Below are positions 1 to 7,809 of a stretch of DNA of 35,512 nucleotides, piece by piece. The DNA lies in the NCBI GenBank assembly GCA_946887025.1, contig CAMPJY010000007.1:1-35512 (forward strand), given 5' to 3'. The notes beneath the pieces were generated by a model, which did not search any database, was not told where the DNA came from, and saw only the letters and a program-made list of their open reading frames with translations. Within the stretch, counting starts at the first letter, position 1; every line of letters begins with the position of its first letter. The position numbers and the translations under genes were made by a program. This DNA comes from an uncultured Salinimicrobium sp. (lineage in GTDB: Bacteria; Bacteroidota; Bacteroidia; Flavobacteriales; Flavobacteriaceae).

Positions 1-142
1 TTCCAAATTGAGTGGAAGCCGCCCGGGATATCAGGTCCTTAAAAACCTTCTCCTGGGTTTCCACCGGACGCGAGGCCCAGTGATTGATCTGTCGTTGTAT
101 GTAACCTGCAAAGATCTTTGCAGCAAAAGCTTTAATAGACAT
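1..142 (-). CDS. GH3 auxin-responsive promoter-like family protein (N-terminus only)
   Basis: Only the first 47 codons are in the window; the gene runs off the left edge. The start is the ATG at 142 and the visible protein begins MSIKAFAAKIFAGYIQRQIN, followed by a segment containing KVFKDLI and ending ...TQFG. This matches the N-terminus I know from flavobacterial proteins annotated as GH3 auxin-responsive promoter family, which are adenylate-forming enzymes of unknown bacterial substrate. The assignment rests on N-terminal resemblance only, because no adenylation motif is visible. It starts 5 bp after the stop of the M23 peptidase gene, so the two are probably one leftward operon. Confidence 0.6.
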   Translation of the reverse strand, partial: MSIKAFAAKIFAGYIQRQINHWASRPVETQEKVFKDLISRAASTQFG

Positions 143-147
143 AATTG

Positions 148-1017
148 TTATTGAAAATCAATGAAATCAGTCGGGTTCACCGGCTGCCCTTCGCTCCACA
201 GCTCAAAGTGAAGATGCGGGCCGGTGGTAAATTCCCCGGTGGAACCCACCGTGGCTATCACTTCCCCTTTCCTCACTTTCTCGCCCTGCTCCTTTGTAAG
301 GCTGGCGTTGTGTTTATAAATAGACAACAAGCCGTAACTGTGTTCCACAATGATCACGTTCCCTGTTTCCGCTGTCCATTCCGCAAAGATGACGGTCCCT
401 TCTGAAACCGCTTTCACCGGTGCGTTCTTGGCTGTCACTATATCCACTCCATAATGCCGCTCTTCAAGGTTGTAACCTTCGGTAATGGGCCCTTTCACCG
501 GCGCAAAAAGTGCATAATTGGCCTTATTCGTTGCCGTCTCAAAAATATTGTACTTATCCTCCTGAACCACCATTTCTCTCAGAAGGGAATCCTCTTTGGA
601 AGGCCGGAGGTCTATTTCCTCAGGATTCAGCTGCTGGGCCTCAATCATGGAGTCCCGGTTGAAATTGACAGTTTTTACATCCCCCGCCAGCACCTTCCGG
701 ATGGAATTGTAATATTGGTTATTAAGTTCCATTGCCATCTGCAGGGAATCGGTCTTGTAAGCCAGTTCTGCGGCACGTTGTTTCAGTTCGGTAGAGGAAT
801 ACCCCGGAATATATTCCCGAAGCCCCGTAAAGGCGATAAGAATCGTTGTGAGGGCGATAAGCAGAATGGCTGAAAGGGTCACGGCAACAAAAACATTTAA
901 TCGGGTGAGTTTAAATGAAAGCCGCTCCTCAAAAGTATCTTCATTCAGGACGATCAGCCTGTACTTATGCAGAAGTTTTTTTGCGAATTTCTTCTTTTGC
1001 TTTTTCTCGTTTTCCAT
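148..1017 (-). CDS. M23 family peptidoglycan endopeptidase, membrane anchored
   Basis: A 289-residue protein from the ATG at 1017. A basic cytoplasmic N-terminus (KKQKKKFAKK) precedes one transmembrane helix at about residues 42-63, then a periplasmic stretch and a C-terminal LytM/peptidase_M23 domain. The zinc and catalytic residues are visible as HYGVD (H188, D192) and HLHF (H268, H270). Such enzymes cut peptide cross-links in peptidoglycan during growth or division. A longer TTG start at 1038 is possible, but it lies inside a TATCTTTG -7 element at 1036-1043, so the ATG is preferred. It is divergent from tatA and apparently co-transcribed with the GH3-like gene downstream. Confidence 0.88.
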   Translation of the reverse strand: MENEKKQKKKFAKKLLHKYRLIVLNEDTFEERLSFKLTRLNVFVAVTLSAILLIALTTILIAFTGLREYIPGYSSTELKQRAAELAYKTDSLQMAMELNNQYYNSIRKVLAGDVKTVNFNRDSMIEAQQLNPEEIDLRPSKEDSLLREMVVQEDKYNIFETATNKANYALFAPVKGPITEGYNLEERHYGVDIVTAKNAPVKAVSEGTVIFAEWTAETGNVIIVEHSYGLLSIYKHNASLTKEQGEKVRKGEVIATVGSTGEFTTGPHLHFELWSEGQPVNPTDFIDFQ

Positions 1018-1035
1018 TTGTTGAAGCTGCTTTGG

Positions 1036-1043
1036 CAAAGATA
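1036..1043 (-). promoter_or_regulatory. -7 promoter element for the M23 peptidase gene
   Basis: TATCTTTG on the minus strand matches the Bacteroidota -7 consensus TAnnTTTG and ends 18 nt before the ATG at 1017. No clear -33 TTTG is visible. It decides the start of the downstream gene. Confidence 0.55.
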
Positions 1044-1104
1044 TGGTAAAGATAATTTTAAACTTTTATTCTCTACAGAAACCTTAGATTTAAAGTTTTA
1101 TTGC

Positions 1105-1112
1105 TAACTTTG
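1105..1112 (+). promoter_or_regulatory. -7 promoter element for tatA
   Basis: TAACTTTG matches TAnnTTTG and ends 19 nt before the tatA ATG. With the element at 1036-1043 it forms a divergent promoter pair. Confidence 0.55.
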
Positions 1113-1131
1113 TTCCATAAATCACATAGTT

Positions 1132-1329
1132 ATGAGCGCACTTATTTTACCCCTGCAGATTGGAGCACCTCAGATAATCCTGATCGTGGTAGTAATACTA
1201 TTATTGTTCGGTGGAAGAAAAATTCCTGAACTGATGAGAGGTCTGGGAAGTGGAATAAAAGAATTCAAGGACGCTTCAAAGGACGAAACCACTCCTTCAA
1301 AAGCTGAAGAAGATAATAGCAAGATCTAA
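1132..1329 (+). CDS. tatA: Sec-independent protein translocase subunit TatA
   Basis: A 65-residue protein with the TatA/E/B layout: a short periplasmic N-terminus, one transmembrane helix (about residues 12-26), the hinge motif FGGRKIPELMRGLG and an amphipathic helix containing IKEFKDA, then a charged acidic tail. It forms the pore-like part of the twin-arginine translocase that exports folded proteins. No tatC or tatB lies nearby, so the gene stands alone with its own promoter and a strong terminator. TatA and TatE cannot be told apart here; the length suits either. Confidence 0.9.
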   Translation: MSALILPLQIGAPQIILIVVVILLLFGGRKIPELMRGLGSGIKEFKDASKDETTPSKAEEDNSKI

Positions 1330-1353
1330 ATCAAGATATTTTATAAAAAATAA

Positions 1354-1386
1354 GAAGGCCATCTGAAAAGATGGCCTCTTTTTTTG
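1354..1386 (+). terminator. Rho-independent terminator after tatA
   Basis: A perfect 9-bp stem AGGCCATCT / AGATGGCCT (1356-1364, 1369-1377) with a GAAA loop is followed by a T-run at 1379-1385. It ends the tatA transcript. Confidence 0.9.
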
Positions 1387-1387
1387 G

Positions 1388-1500
1388 TCCATAATTAAGG
1401 ATCCGGCCAGGCTGCCTCTCCTCTGGAGGTAAATCCTGGAATCGCGAAATCTTGGTAGAAACGATATCCCAACCCATCACTGCCCCGTAGGGGCGACACC
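1388..1500. repeat. Convergent spacer with a small palindrome
   Basis: Between the tatA terminator and the 3' end of the DUF4837 gene. It contains GCCCC-GTA-GGGGC (1482-1494), a 5-bp stem three bases from the stop codon of the leftward gene. It resembles the short 'CCGTAGGGGC' palindromes scattered in many Bacteroidota genomes, which is recollection rather than a search. No ORF or T-run terminator is seen. Confidence 0.35.
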
Positions 1501-2478
1501 TTATTTAATATCGGCAGATTTTAAAATGGCCTCCAGTTCAAACATGTGATCCCTTTTTGCAGCGGAAGGTCTGAAGGTAAATCCTTCCAGGACCACATAC
1601 CTGTTGTTTTCTTCATCCCTTACCGCATAATTGAGAAAAGGACCACCCATGAAGGCTCCTTTCACTTCCCAGGTTCCCTTGGTCTCGTAGGCAAATTTTC
1701 CATCCACCTCAGACTGGGACAGATAGGGAGCATAGGCAACTTCGGTAATCATATGGGTACCTTCAGTAGGACCGGGAATATAGGTCTCGCCTATGGAATC
1801 CCGCATCTTGATGATATTTGCCACCACATTGGTGTCTTTTTCAAAGGTCGACAGGGGAACCTCGTAAACAAGTATCTCCATACTGCCATTAGGGATGTCT
1901 TTCCGAATCCAGAAAAAGCCGTCTCCAGCCTTGGCATAACGGTAGGCATCAGGAAATTTAAGAGACACCCCCAGCTCTTCCTCCAGCCTCTTATCCTCTT
2001 TCAGGGATTTGGAAATTCGCCGTTGTTTTTCTTTTAATTCCACCTTTTTCAGGGTATTGATGATCCGCTCCGCATTTTCGTTGATCAGGTTAATTATTTC
2101 CTCATTGCTTTCCCCGGAAATAAAGACGCCGACCTGAGGTTCGGCATAGGGATCCCTGACGATCTTGATATCGGCAGGCTGCCCTTTTTCAATTTTAAGG
2201 AAGATGCGGCTTTTTCTCATGAAACCGCTGAAAGATTCTGGAGGCATCTGTCTGAGGGTGAAAATGGGCTCTTCCTGAGGCAGGCCATGAACCGAACTAG
2301 CTAAGTTGGTACGAATGGCTTCTCCTATTTCCCCCCTCCAAAGGTCTTGGGCGAGAATTACGGTCAGGTTGTTTATATTTCCAGAAGAATCAGCGAGTAT
2401 TCTGGGATTTTCCTTTGTATTATCTCCACAGGCCACCATAAGCAGCGCCCCGATCAGTAAAAGCAGTATTTTCTTCAT
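1501..2478 (-). CDS. DUF4837 family lipoprotein
   Basis: A 325-residue protein with a lipoprotein signal peptide ending MVAC (lipidated Cys17). The mature part has a charged helical segment (about residues 145-175, KEKQRRISKSLKEDKRLEEE) and motifs I associate with the Bacteroidota-specific DUF4837 family, including FFWIRKDIP, EVAYAPYLS and GPFLNYAVRDEENNR. The molecular function is unknown; it is presumably anchored to the inner leaflet of the outer membrane or the outer face of the inner membrane. It starts 11 bp after the stop of the MltD-like gene, which implies an operon and perhaps a cell-wall or envelope role. Confidence 0.82.
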   Translation of the reverse strand: MKKILLLLIGALLMVACGDNTKENPRILADSSGNINNLTVILAQDLWRGEIGEAIRTNLASSVHGLPQEEPIFTLRQMPPESFSGFMRKSRIFLKIEKGQPADIKIVRDPYAEPQVGVFISGESNEEIINLINENAERIINTLKKVELKEKQRRISKSLKEDKRLEEELGVSLKFPDAYRYAKAGDGFFWIRKDIPNGSMEILVYEVPLSTFEKDTNVVANIIKMRDSIGETYIPGPTEGTHMITEVAYAPYLSQSEVDGKFAYETKGTWEVKGAFMGGPFLNYAVRDEENNRYVVLEGFTFRPSAAKRDHMFELEAILKSADIK

Positions 2479-2489
2479 GGTAAATCTAT

Positions 2490-4067
2490 TTATCCCTCCG
2501 AAATCTTAATTTTCATTCCGGGTTTTAATTTATTGCTGTTCATATTGTTCCACGTGCGTAGCTGTTGTACGGTAAGACCGGGGAATTTTCTGGAGATGCT
2601 CCACAAAGAATCCCCTTTTTCCACTGTATAGATCTTTGGAGAGCCGGTGCCCCTGTTTGATTTCACTTCTGAAGAGGTTACCGAAGCATTGGAGTAGATG
2701 GTAAGCCTTTGGCCAATTCTGAGGTTATTGCTTCTCAGGTTGTTCCATTCCTTGATGTTGCTTACCCGAACGCCATATTTCTCGGCAATTTTTCCAAGAA
2801 AATCTCCTCGTTTCACTCTATAGGTAGTCCTTTCCTGAGAATCCAGGACCTGAGCTACCTCATTTTCCTCCTGTGCAGCCTCTGCATTGGCATATGCGTA
2901 GATGGTTTCTTCGTTTTGGACAAATAAGCCCGATTTTTCCCTGGGTAGTCTCAGCGAATAATTCTCTTCAGAAATATAAGGTATGACGTCTAGTTTATAG
3001 CTGGGATTGAGGAACTGGAGCAGCTTCTTATCAACTCCGGTGACTTCAGAGATCTGTTCAAAAGTCAGGGTGCGTTTGGGTTTCAGAGTATCGGTCTCAA
3101 TATAAGCCATGTCAACCGGGGGCGGCTGGAAACCATGCTCTTCGGCATATTCAAAAATATAAAGGGTGGCTATAAAAGCAGGAACATAACCTGCGGTTTC
3201 CCTGGGAAGATAAGGTCTCAGGCTCCAGTAGTCAGTGTCCCCCCCGCTTCTGCGGATGGCTTTGGAAACATTACCGGGTCCGGAATTATAAGAAGCCAGC
3301 ACCAAATCCCAGTCCTCAAAGACTTTATACAATGTGGAGAGATATCGCGCTGCGGCTTCTGTCGATCTTACAGGATCCATACGTTCATCGACATATGAAC
3401 TTACGTTTAGCCCGTGCATTTTTCCGGTGGCATACATGAACTGCCAGAGGCCCGTGGCCCCTACCCTGGACTTGGCCCTTGGATTAAGCGCCGATTCCAC
3501 GATAGCCAGATATTTGATCTCCAGGGGGATGTTATGGGCGTCGAGTTTCTGCTCAAAAAGTGGAAAATAGTAAGAGCTCAGGGCCATTAGCCGCTCCATG
3601 GCCTTCTTGTTTCTTTTGAGATAGGATTTGATGACCCTTTCCAGAATGGGATTGTACTCAATCCTGAAAGGGGTTTTGGCATCCAGTATTTTCAGCCGTT
3701 TTTTAAGCGTATCCGTAGGAAGGTCTCTGAAAGTGACTTCATTATATTCTTCCCCGGAAATCAGGCTCAGCTGATCATTTGAAAGGCTTGATTTCAGAAG
3801 TTCCTGCTGCCAGATGGAATCCATCCTGGCGGCTTCAGCATCGTCACTCAGGTGAAAAATGAGGGAATCATTAAGAAAGTTCTCCAGGGGAACCTTGTTG
3901 GCAAAATCCACATCATCTTCATCGAGTAACAGGATAGGCTCTTTCTGTGCGACCTTTATGGTATCTATTCCTGAATTGTCTTTTACAGCTTTCTCCGCCT
4001 CATTTGATTCCTGGGCGAACCCGCAAAAAGACAGAAGCAGCATTAAAAAGGGCAAACATTTTCTCAT
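2490..4067 (-). CDS. mltD: Membrane-bound lytic murein transglycosylase D-like (SLT + 2 LysM)
   Basis: A 525-residue exported protein with a signal peptide at residues 1-19. The SLT/lysozyme-like domain spans about 165-300, with the catalytic Glu191 in LAIVESALNP, then GATGLWQFM and LASYNSGPGNV. Two LysM peptidoglycan-binding domains follow at about 415-458 (YRVKRGDFLGKIAEKYGV) and 479-522 (YTVEKGDSLWSISRKF). The enzyme cleaves the MurNAc-GlcNAc bond to make 1,6-anhydromuropeptides. There is no lipobox, so it looks periplasmic or secreted rather than a lipoprotein like E. coli MltD. It lies 56 bp downstream of pgk and 11 bp upstream of the DUF4837 gene. Confidence 0.92.
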   Translation of the reverse strand: MRKCLPFLMLLLSFCGFAQESNEAEKAVKDNSGIDTIKVAQKEPILLLDEDDVDFANKVPLENFLNDSLIFHLSDDAEAARMDSIWQQELLKSSLSNDQLSLISGEEYNEVTFRDLPTDTLKKRLKILDAKTPFRIEYNPILERVIKSYLKRNKKAMERLMALSSYYFPLFEQKLDAHNIPLEIKYLAIVESALNPRAKSRVGATGLWQFMYATGKMHGLNVSSYVDERMDPVRSTEAAARYLSTLYKVFEDWDLVLASYNSGPGNVSKAIRRSGGDTDYWSLRPYLPRETAGYVPAFIATLYIFEYAEEHGFQPPPVDMAYIETDTLKPKRTLTFEQISEVTGVDKKLLQFLNPSYKLDVIPYISEENYSLRLPREKSGLFVQNEETIYAYANAEAAQEENEVAQVLDSQERTTYRVKRGDFLGKIAEKYGVRVSNIKEWNNLRSNNLRIGQRLTIYSNASVTSSEVKSNRGTGSPKIYTVEKGDSLWSISRKFPGLTVQQLRTWNNMNSNKLKPGMKIKISEG

Positions 4068-4123
4068 TATTTCAATTTTGGTTTCTAAATGAGGATACCA
4101 CAGGTCATCAATTACCGTACCTT

Positions 4124-5308
4124 TTAAGAGTCTATTGCCTTAATTCCCGGCAGGCTCTTCCCTTCCAGCATCTCCAGCATCGCGCCACCGCCTGTGGATA
4201 CGTAACTTACCTCGTCCTGCAGATTGTATTTTTTTACGGCTGCCACAGAATCGCCTCCGCCCACTAAGGAGAAAGCTCCTGCCTTGGTGGCGCTGGCTAT
4301 GTGTTTTCCCACTTCGATGGTCCCCTTGGCAAAAGCATCCATTTCGAATACGCCCATGGGACCATTCCAAAGAATTGTCTTTGATTCTTGAATGATCCTT
4401 CCAAAGGTGTCAATTGTTTCCGGACCAATGTCAAGTCCCATCCAACCGTCTGGAATTTCGGAAACCTTGACTACCTCGGTGTTGGCAAATTCAGAAAAAC
4501 TGTCGGCTATTACTGCATCAACAGGGATATGAACCTGTACCCCCTTCTCTTTCGCAGCCTTGAGTATATCCAGTGCCAGCTCCTGTTTATCCTCCTCGAC
4601 AAGGGAATTTCCGATCTTTCCGCCCTGGGCTTTTATGAAGGTATAGGTCATTCCACCCCCGATGATGAGATGGTCCACCTTATCGAGTATATTCTCTATA
4701 ACGGTAATTTTTGTAGAAACTTTTGCACCCCCTAAAATTGCTGTCACAGGTTTCTCTGAATTTCCCAGAACCCGTTCCAGGCTTTCAATTTCTTTGGCCA
4801 GCAGAAGACCGAAACATTTATCTTCAAAGTAGTTGGCCACTATGGTGGTAGAAGCGTGGGCCCGATGGGCGGTCCCAAAGGCATCGTTTACATAGATATC
4901 TCCAAGGTCTGCCAGTTTTTGGGCGAAAGCAGGGTCTCCTTTTTCCTCTTCCACGTGGAACCTCAGGTTTTCAAGAAGTAATACTTCCCCCGGTTCCAGG
5001 GCTTCCGCAGCTTTTCTGGCTTCTTCCCCAATGCTGTCCGAAACAAATTTCACATCGACCCCAAGAATTTCCGACACTTTGGAACGAATATGCTTGAGGG
5101 AAGATTTCTCTTCCACGCCTTTCGGCCTGCCCAGGTGGGACATCAGGATGGCACTTCCGCCGTCATTCAAAATCTTCATGATGGTTGGCTTGGCGGCCTC
5201 TATTCTGCTGGTATCCCCTACTTCCTGCGCCTCGTCCAGGGGCACGTTAAAATCTACCCGGATCAGGGCCTTTTTATTTCTAAAATCAAAGTCGTTTACA
5301 GTCTTCAT
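4124..5308 (-). CDS. pgk: Phosphoglycerate kinase
   Basis: A 394-residue cytoplasmic enzyme of the usual bacterial length. It transfers phosphate from 1,3-bisphosphoglycerate to ADP in glycolysis and the reverse in gluconeogenesis. Family motifs are visible in order: the N-terminal [61 protein letters not shown], then the nucleotide-side [19 protein letters not shown] and the C-terminal [14 protein letters not shown] and [14 protein letters not shown]. The ATG at 5308 lies 17 nt after a TATATTTG -7 element. It probably leads a pgk-mltD-DUF4837 transcription unit. Confidence 0.98.
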   Translation of the reverse strand: MKTVNDFDFRNKKALIRVDFNVPLDEAQEVGDTSRIEAAKPTIMKILNDGGSAILMSHLGRPKGVEEKSSLKHIRSKVSEILGVDVKFVSDSIGEEARKAAEALEPGEVLLLENLRFHVEEEKGDPAFAQKLADLGDIYVNDAFGTAHRAHASTTIVANYFEDKCFGLLLAKEIESLERVLGNSEKPVTAILGGAKVSTKITVIENILDKVDHLIIGGGMTYTFIKAQGGKIGNSLVEEDKQELALDILKAAKEKGVQVHIPVDAVIADSFSEFANTEVVKVSEIPDGWMGLDIGPETIDTFGRIIQESKTILWNGPMGVFEMDAFAKGTIEVGKHIASATKAGAFSLVGGGDSVAAVKKYNLQDEVSYVSTGGGAMLEMLEGKSLPGIKAIDS

Positions 5309-5325
5309 AATGTTAAAATTTGCCT

Positions 5326-5333
5326 CAAATATA
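5326..5333 (-). promoter_or_regulatory. -7 promoter element for pgk
   Basis: TATATTTG on the minus strand fits TAnnTTTG, 17 nt before the pgk ATG. It is divergent from the holB element at 5370-5377. Confidence 0.5.
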
Positions 5334-5369
5334 ATTTTTCCCTAAGATAACTAAAGTGTGGATAAATTT

Positions 5370-5377
5370 TATCTTTG
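5370..5377 (+). promoter_or_regulatory. -7 promoter element abutting the holB start
   Basis: TATCTTTG is followed after only three bases (CTT) by the ATG at 5381. If it is the real -7 box, the transcript would begin at or beside the start codon, making the mRNA leaderless or nearly so. Confidence 0.5.
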
Positions 5378-5380
5378 CTT

Positions 5381-6535
5381 ATGCTATTTTCTGAAGTTTT
5401 AGGCCTGCCGCATCTGAAAAACCACCTTACCACCACCGCCGATAAAGGAAGGGTGCCTCACGCCCAACTCTTTGCCGGACCTACTGGAAGCGGAACTTTG
5501 CCCATGGCCATCGCCTATGCGCAATACGTGCTTTGTAACAACGCAGGAGCAGAGAACAATTCCGGGAACACCGCGTGTAATCTGAAGATGAACCACTTGT
5601 CGCATCCCGACCTGCATTTTGCCTTCCCGGTGGCTATCAATGACAAGATCAAGAGTCATCCGGTTTCAAATAATTTCCTGGAAGACTGGAGGAAATTTGT
5701 CAGTTCTAACCCTTATGGAAGCCTTTTTGACTGGTACCAGCACATTGGAATTGAAAATAAACAGGGCCAGATTGGAGTGGACGAAGCTCAGGAGATCGTG
5801 AAGTCGCTAGCACTAAAATCCTATGAAGGCGGATACAAGGTGATGATCATCTGGATGGCTGACAAAATGAACACCGCCTGCTCCAACAAACTTCTGAAAC
5901 TGATTGAGGAGCCGCCCAACAAGACCATTTTTATCCTGCTCACGGAAGAGGAAGAAAATATTATCCAAACCATCCGGTCCAGGTGTCAGACCCTTAGCTT
6001 CCCTCCACTTAATGAGTCTGTTATATCGGAAGGGCTGGTAGAACGGAATGGCCTCCAGGAGAAAGAGGCACTTACCATCGCCCACAGGGCCAACGGGGAT
6101 TTTACCCAGGCTCTCCATATCCTGAACAGTAATGCAGGCGATGAAAAGTTTGAGGAATGGTTCATCACCTGGGTCCGAAGTGCATTCAAGGCAAAGGGCA
6201 ATAAAACTGCCATTCACGATCTGATAAGCTGGAGCGAAATGATTGCCGGAACAGGTAGGGAAACCCAAAAGAAATTCCTGCTGTACTGCCTTGATTTTTT
6301 CAGGCAGGCCCTGCTTCTGAATTATAAAGCCAAAGATCTGGTATTCATGGAACCACAGACGGAAGGTTTTACGCTGGAGAAATTCGCCCCGTTTATCCAT
6401 GGAAATAATATATTATCAATCACCTCCGAAGTTCAGGACGCCCTTTATCACATTGAAAGGAACGGGAACTCCAAATTGATACTTACGGATCTTTCTATTA
6501 AATTAACGCGACTCTTACACGCCAAAGAAAACTAA
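5381..6535 (+). CDS. holB: DNA polymerase III subunit delta prime
   Basis: A 384-residue AAA+ clamp-loader subunit; start chosen at the ATG 5381 (MLFSEVLG), the N-terminus conserved in flavobacterial homologues as I recall them, rather than an upstream TTG at 5375 that lies in the promoter box. The P-loop position reads AGPTGSGTLP, lacking the GK[ST] lysine, as expected for delta prime, which does not hydrolyse ATP. Further along are KVMIIWMADKMN, KLLKLIEEPP and the sensor motif IRSRCQTL carrying the SRC signature. The product helps load the sliding clamp at replication forks. It is followed after one base by the DoxX gene. Confidence 0.92.
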   Translation: MLFSEVLGLPHLKNHLTTTADKGRVPHAQLFAGPTGSGTLPMAIAYAQYVLCNNAGAENNSGNTACNLKMNHLSHPDLHFAFPVAINDKIKSHPVSNNFLEDWRKFVSSNPYGSLFDWYQHIGIENKQGQIGVDEAQEIVKSLALKSYEGGYKVMIIWMADKMNTACSNKLLKLIEEPPNKTIFILLTEEEENIIQTIRSRCQTLSFPPLNESVISEGLVERNGLQEKEALTIAHRANGDFTQALHILNSNAGDEKFEEWFITWVRSAFKAKGNKTAIHDLISWSEMIAGTGRETQKKFLLYCLDFFRQALLLNYKAKDLVFMEPQTEGFTLEKFAPFIHGNNILSITSEVQDALYHIERNGNSKLILTDLSIKLTRLLHAKEN

Positions 6536-6536
6536 A

Positions 6537-6935
6537 ATGGAAAACCTTGTCACCAACATCCCCGAACTACTCATTCTGCTGTTTATCGTGATCACATTCC
6601 TGCAATCGGGAATGGACAAGATCACCGACTGGGGAGGGAATATCGGCTGGCTGAAAGGCCATTTTGAGAAGACCTTCATGGGCGGGATGGTACCGCTTAT
6701 GGTGGGAATTATCCTTGTAATGGAAATTCTGGCAGGACTTCTGGCAGTATGGGGCATTGTCTCCATCATCACCACCTCTGACAGATCTATTGCATTATAC
6801 GCATCGGTCCTTGCCGCCATTACTTTGCTCATGCTCCTTTTCGGACAGAGAGTAGCGAAGGATTACGCAGGCGCTTTCACCATCACAGGTTACTTTATGG
6901 TGGTGGTTTTTGGAATCTACCTACTGACACATTAA
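6537..6935 (+). CDS. DoxX family small membrane protein
   Basis: A 132-residue integral membrane protein with four predicted helices (about 9-25, 50-72, 80-100, 110-130). The segment FLQSGMDKITDW fits the DoxX/DoxD N-terminal pattern. The function is unknown; relatives are linked with quinone, thiosulfate or redox chemistry in other organisms, but nothing here indicates a substrate. The ATG begins one base after the holB stop codon, so translation is probably coupled, although the functional link to the clamp loader is obscure. Confidence 0.75.
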   Translation: MENLVTNIPELLILLFIVITFLQSGMDKITDWGGNIGWLKGHFEKTFMGGMVPLMVGIILVMEILAGLLAVWGIVSIITTSDRSIALYASVLAAITLLMLLFGQRVAKDYAGAFTITGYFMVVVFGIYLLTH

Positions 6936-6946
6936 CGGAAGGATTA

Positions 6947-6993
6947 GCCACGAATCCACGAATAATTCTAAATAATATTCGTGAATTCGTGGC
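6947..6993. repeat. CACGAAT palindromic repeat, copy 1
   Basis: A 17-bp arm GCCACGAATCCACGAAT (6947-6963) and its near-perfect complement (6977-6993, one mismatch), separated by 13 AT-rich bases. It lies between the convergent DoxX and OmpH-like genes. The same element recurs at 19262-19308 and 21980-22027. Confidence 0.9.
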
Positions 6994-7017
6994 CCATTAA
7001 TCGCAGGGTTATGTAAT

Positions 7018-7043
7018 AAAAAAGGGACCCACGAAAGGTCCCC
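7018..7043 (-). terminator. Rho-independent terminator of the OmpH-like gene
   Basis: Read on the minus strand, a GGGACC/GGTCCC stem (arms 7024-7029 and 7037-7042) is followed by six T (7018-7023). It is positioned just after the stop codon at 7067. Confidence 0.8.
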
Positions 7044-7066
7044 GGAAATCTTAATTTTTCAGGCTC

Positions 7067-7591
7067 TTACTCTTCAGCTACCGCCGGTTCAGCTCCTTTG
7101 TTCAATTGCTCGAGCACCTCATCGGTGATTTCAAGCCCTTCCTTGGCATACATGATATTGGCAGATTCATTGGATCCAAAAATATAGGTGTATCCATTAT
7201 CCTCCCCATAATCAGCAACAAAATCCTTCACCTTGGTCACAAGAGAATCGATCACTTCATCGCTCTCCATTCTCAGCTGATTCGATTTCATCTGCGCGCT
7301 CTGCTGCAACATCTGTTGTTTTCTCATGAACTGCATCTGAGCCTCTTCCTGTTCAGCCTTGGACATGGTCGCCATATTCTCCTGAAAAGCCACCACTTCG
7401 GCCTGGAATATTTGGGCTACAGAATCAAGTTCTGTTTTTAAGGATTCCGACTTGGCGGTAAATTCACTTTCCACTTCCTTCATTTCAGAATATTCCTGAA
7501 GCAGTCTGGTTGTGTCAACGTAACCGGTCTTCTGCTCGGTACACCCGGTAAAGGCAACTCCAAGGACCAGCACAGCAAATAATTTTTTCAT
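7067..7591 (-). CDS. OmpH/Skp-family periplasmic lipoprotein
   Basis: A 174-residue protein from the ATG at 7591. It has a lipoprotein signal ending TGC (Cys17), a long charged coiled coil (about residues 35-125, rich in E, Q, K, M) and a C-terminal region with TYIFGSNESANIMYAKEG, the Skp/OmpH signature in Bacteroidota. Skp-type proteins hold unfolded outer-membrane proteins on the way to the Bam complex; here the lipid anchor would tether it. An upstream extension of 34 codons is rejected because it would span a TACTTTTG -7 element. It is single-gene, with its own terminator. Confidence 0.87.
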   Translation of the reverse strand: MKKLFAVLVLGVAFTGCTEQKTGYVDTTRLLQEYSEMKEVESEFTAKSESLKTELDSVAQIFQAEVVAFQENMATMSKAEQEEAQMQFMRKQQMLQQSAQMKSNQLRMESDEVIDSLVTKVKDFVADYGEDNGYTYIFGSNESANIMYAKEGLEITDEVLEQLNKGAEPAVAEE

Positions 7592-7616
7592 TTTAGTGTT
7601 TTGATTTGATTTTGGG

Positions 7617-7624
7617 CAAAAGTA
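7617..7624 (-). promoter_or_regulatory. -7 promoter element for the OmpH-like gene
   Basis: TACTTTTG on the minus strand, 25 nt before the ATG at 7591, fits TAnnTTTG. Confidence 0.5.
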
Positions 7625-7792
7625 AGAAAGCAGTTGATTATATAACGAAAAAGGTAAAAAATGATTTGTATTGCCATTTCTTATGAAGATCAAAACACTC
7701 CATAAGCTTCCCTTATGAAAATCCGCTTCAATAGAGGCCGCTGTAGAGAGATTCAGGAAAAAGAAAGACGTCCTGTTGCCTCTGGAGATTAA

Positions 7793-7809
7793 AAGCGCTT
7801 AAAACGCTT
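7793..7809 (-). terminator. Weak hairpin at the methyltransferase stop codon
   Basis: On the minus strand AAAGCG ... CGCTTTT forms a short 6-bp stem overlapping the stop codon of the methyltransferase gene, followed by TTTT. It is the only terminator-like structure at this 3' end, and weak. Confidence 0.3.

Noticed and set aside
148..1038. Longer M23 peptidase start at 1038
   Set aside because: The TTG lies inside the -7 promoter element; the ATG at 1017 gives the conserved lysine-rich N-terminus.
2546..2556. Third parS-like sequence, TGTTCCACGTG inside mltD
   Set aside because: Only one half of the palindrome is present; the other half (CGTAG) does not match, and it is ordinary coding sequence for the LysM domain.
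7067..7693. 34-residue N-terminal extension of the OmpH-like protein
   Set aside because: It would remove the signal peptide from the N-terminus and contain the promoter box.
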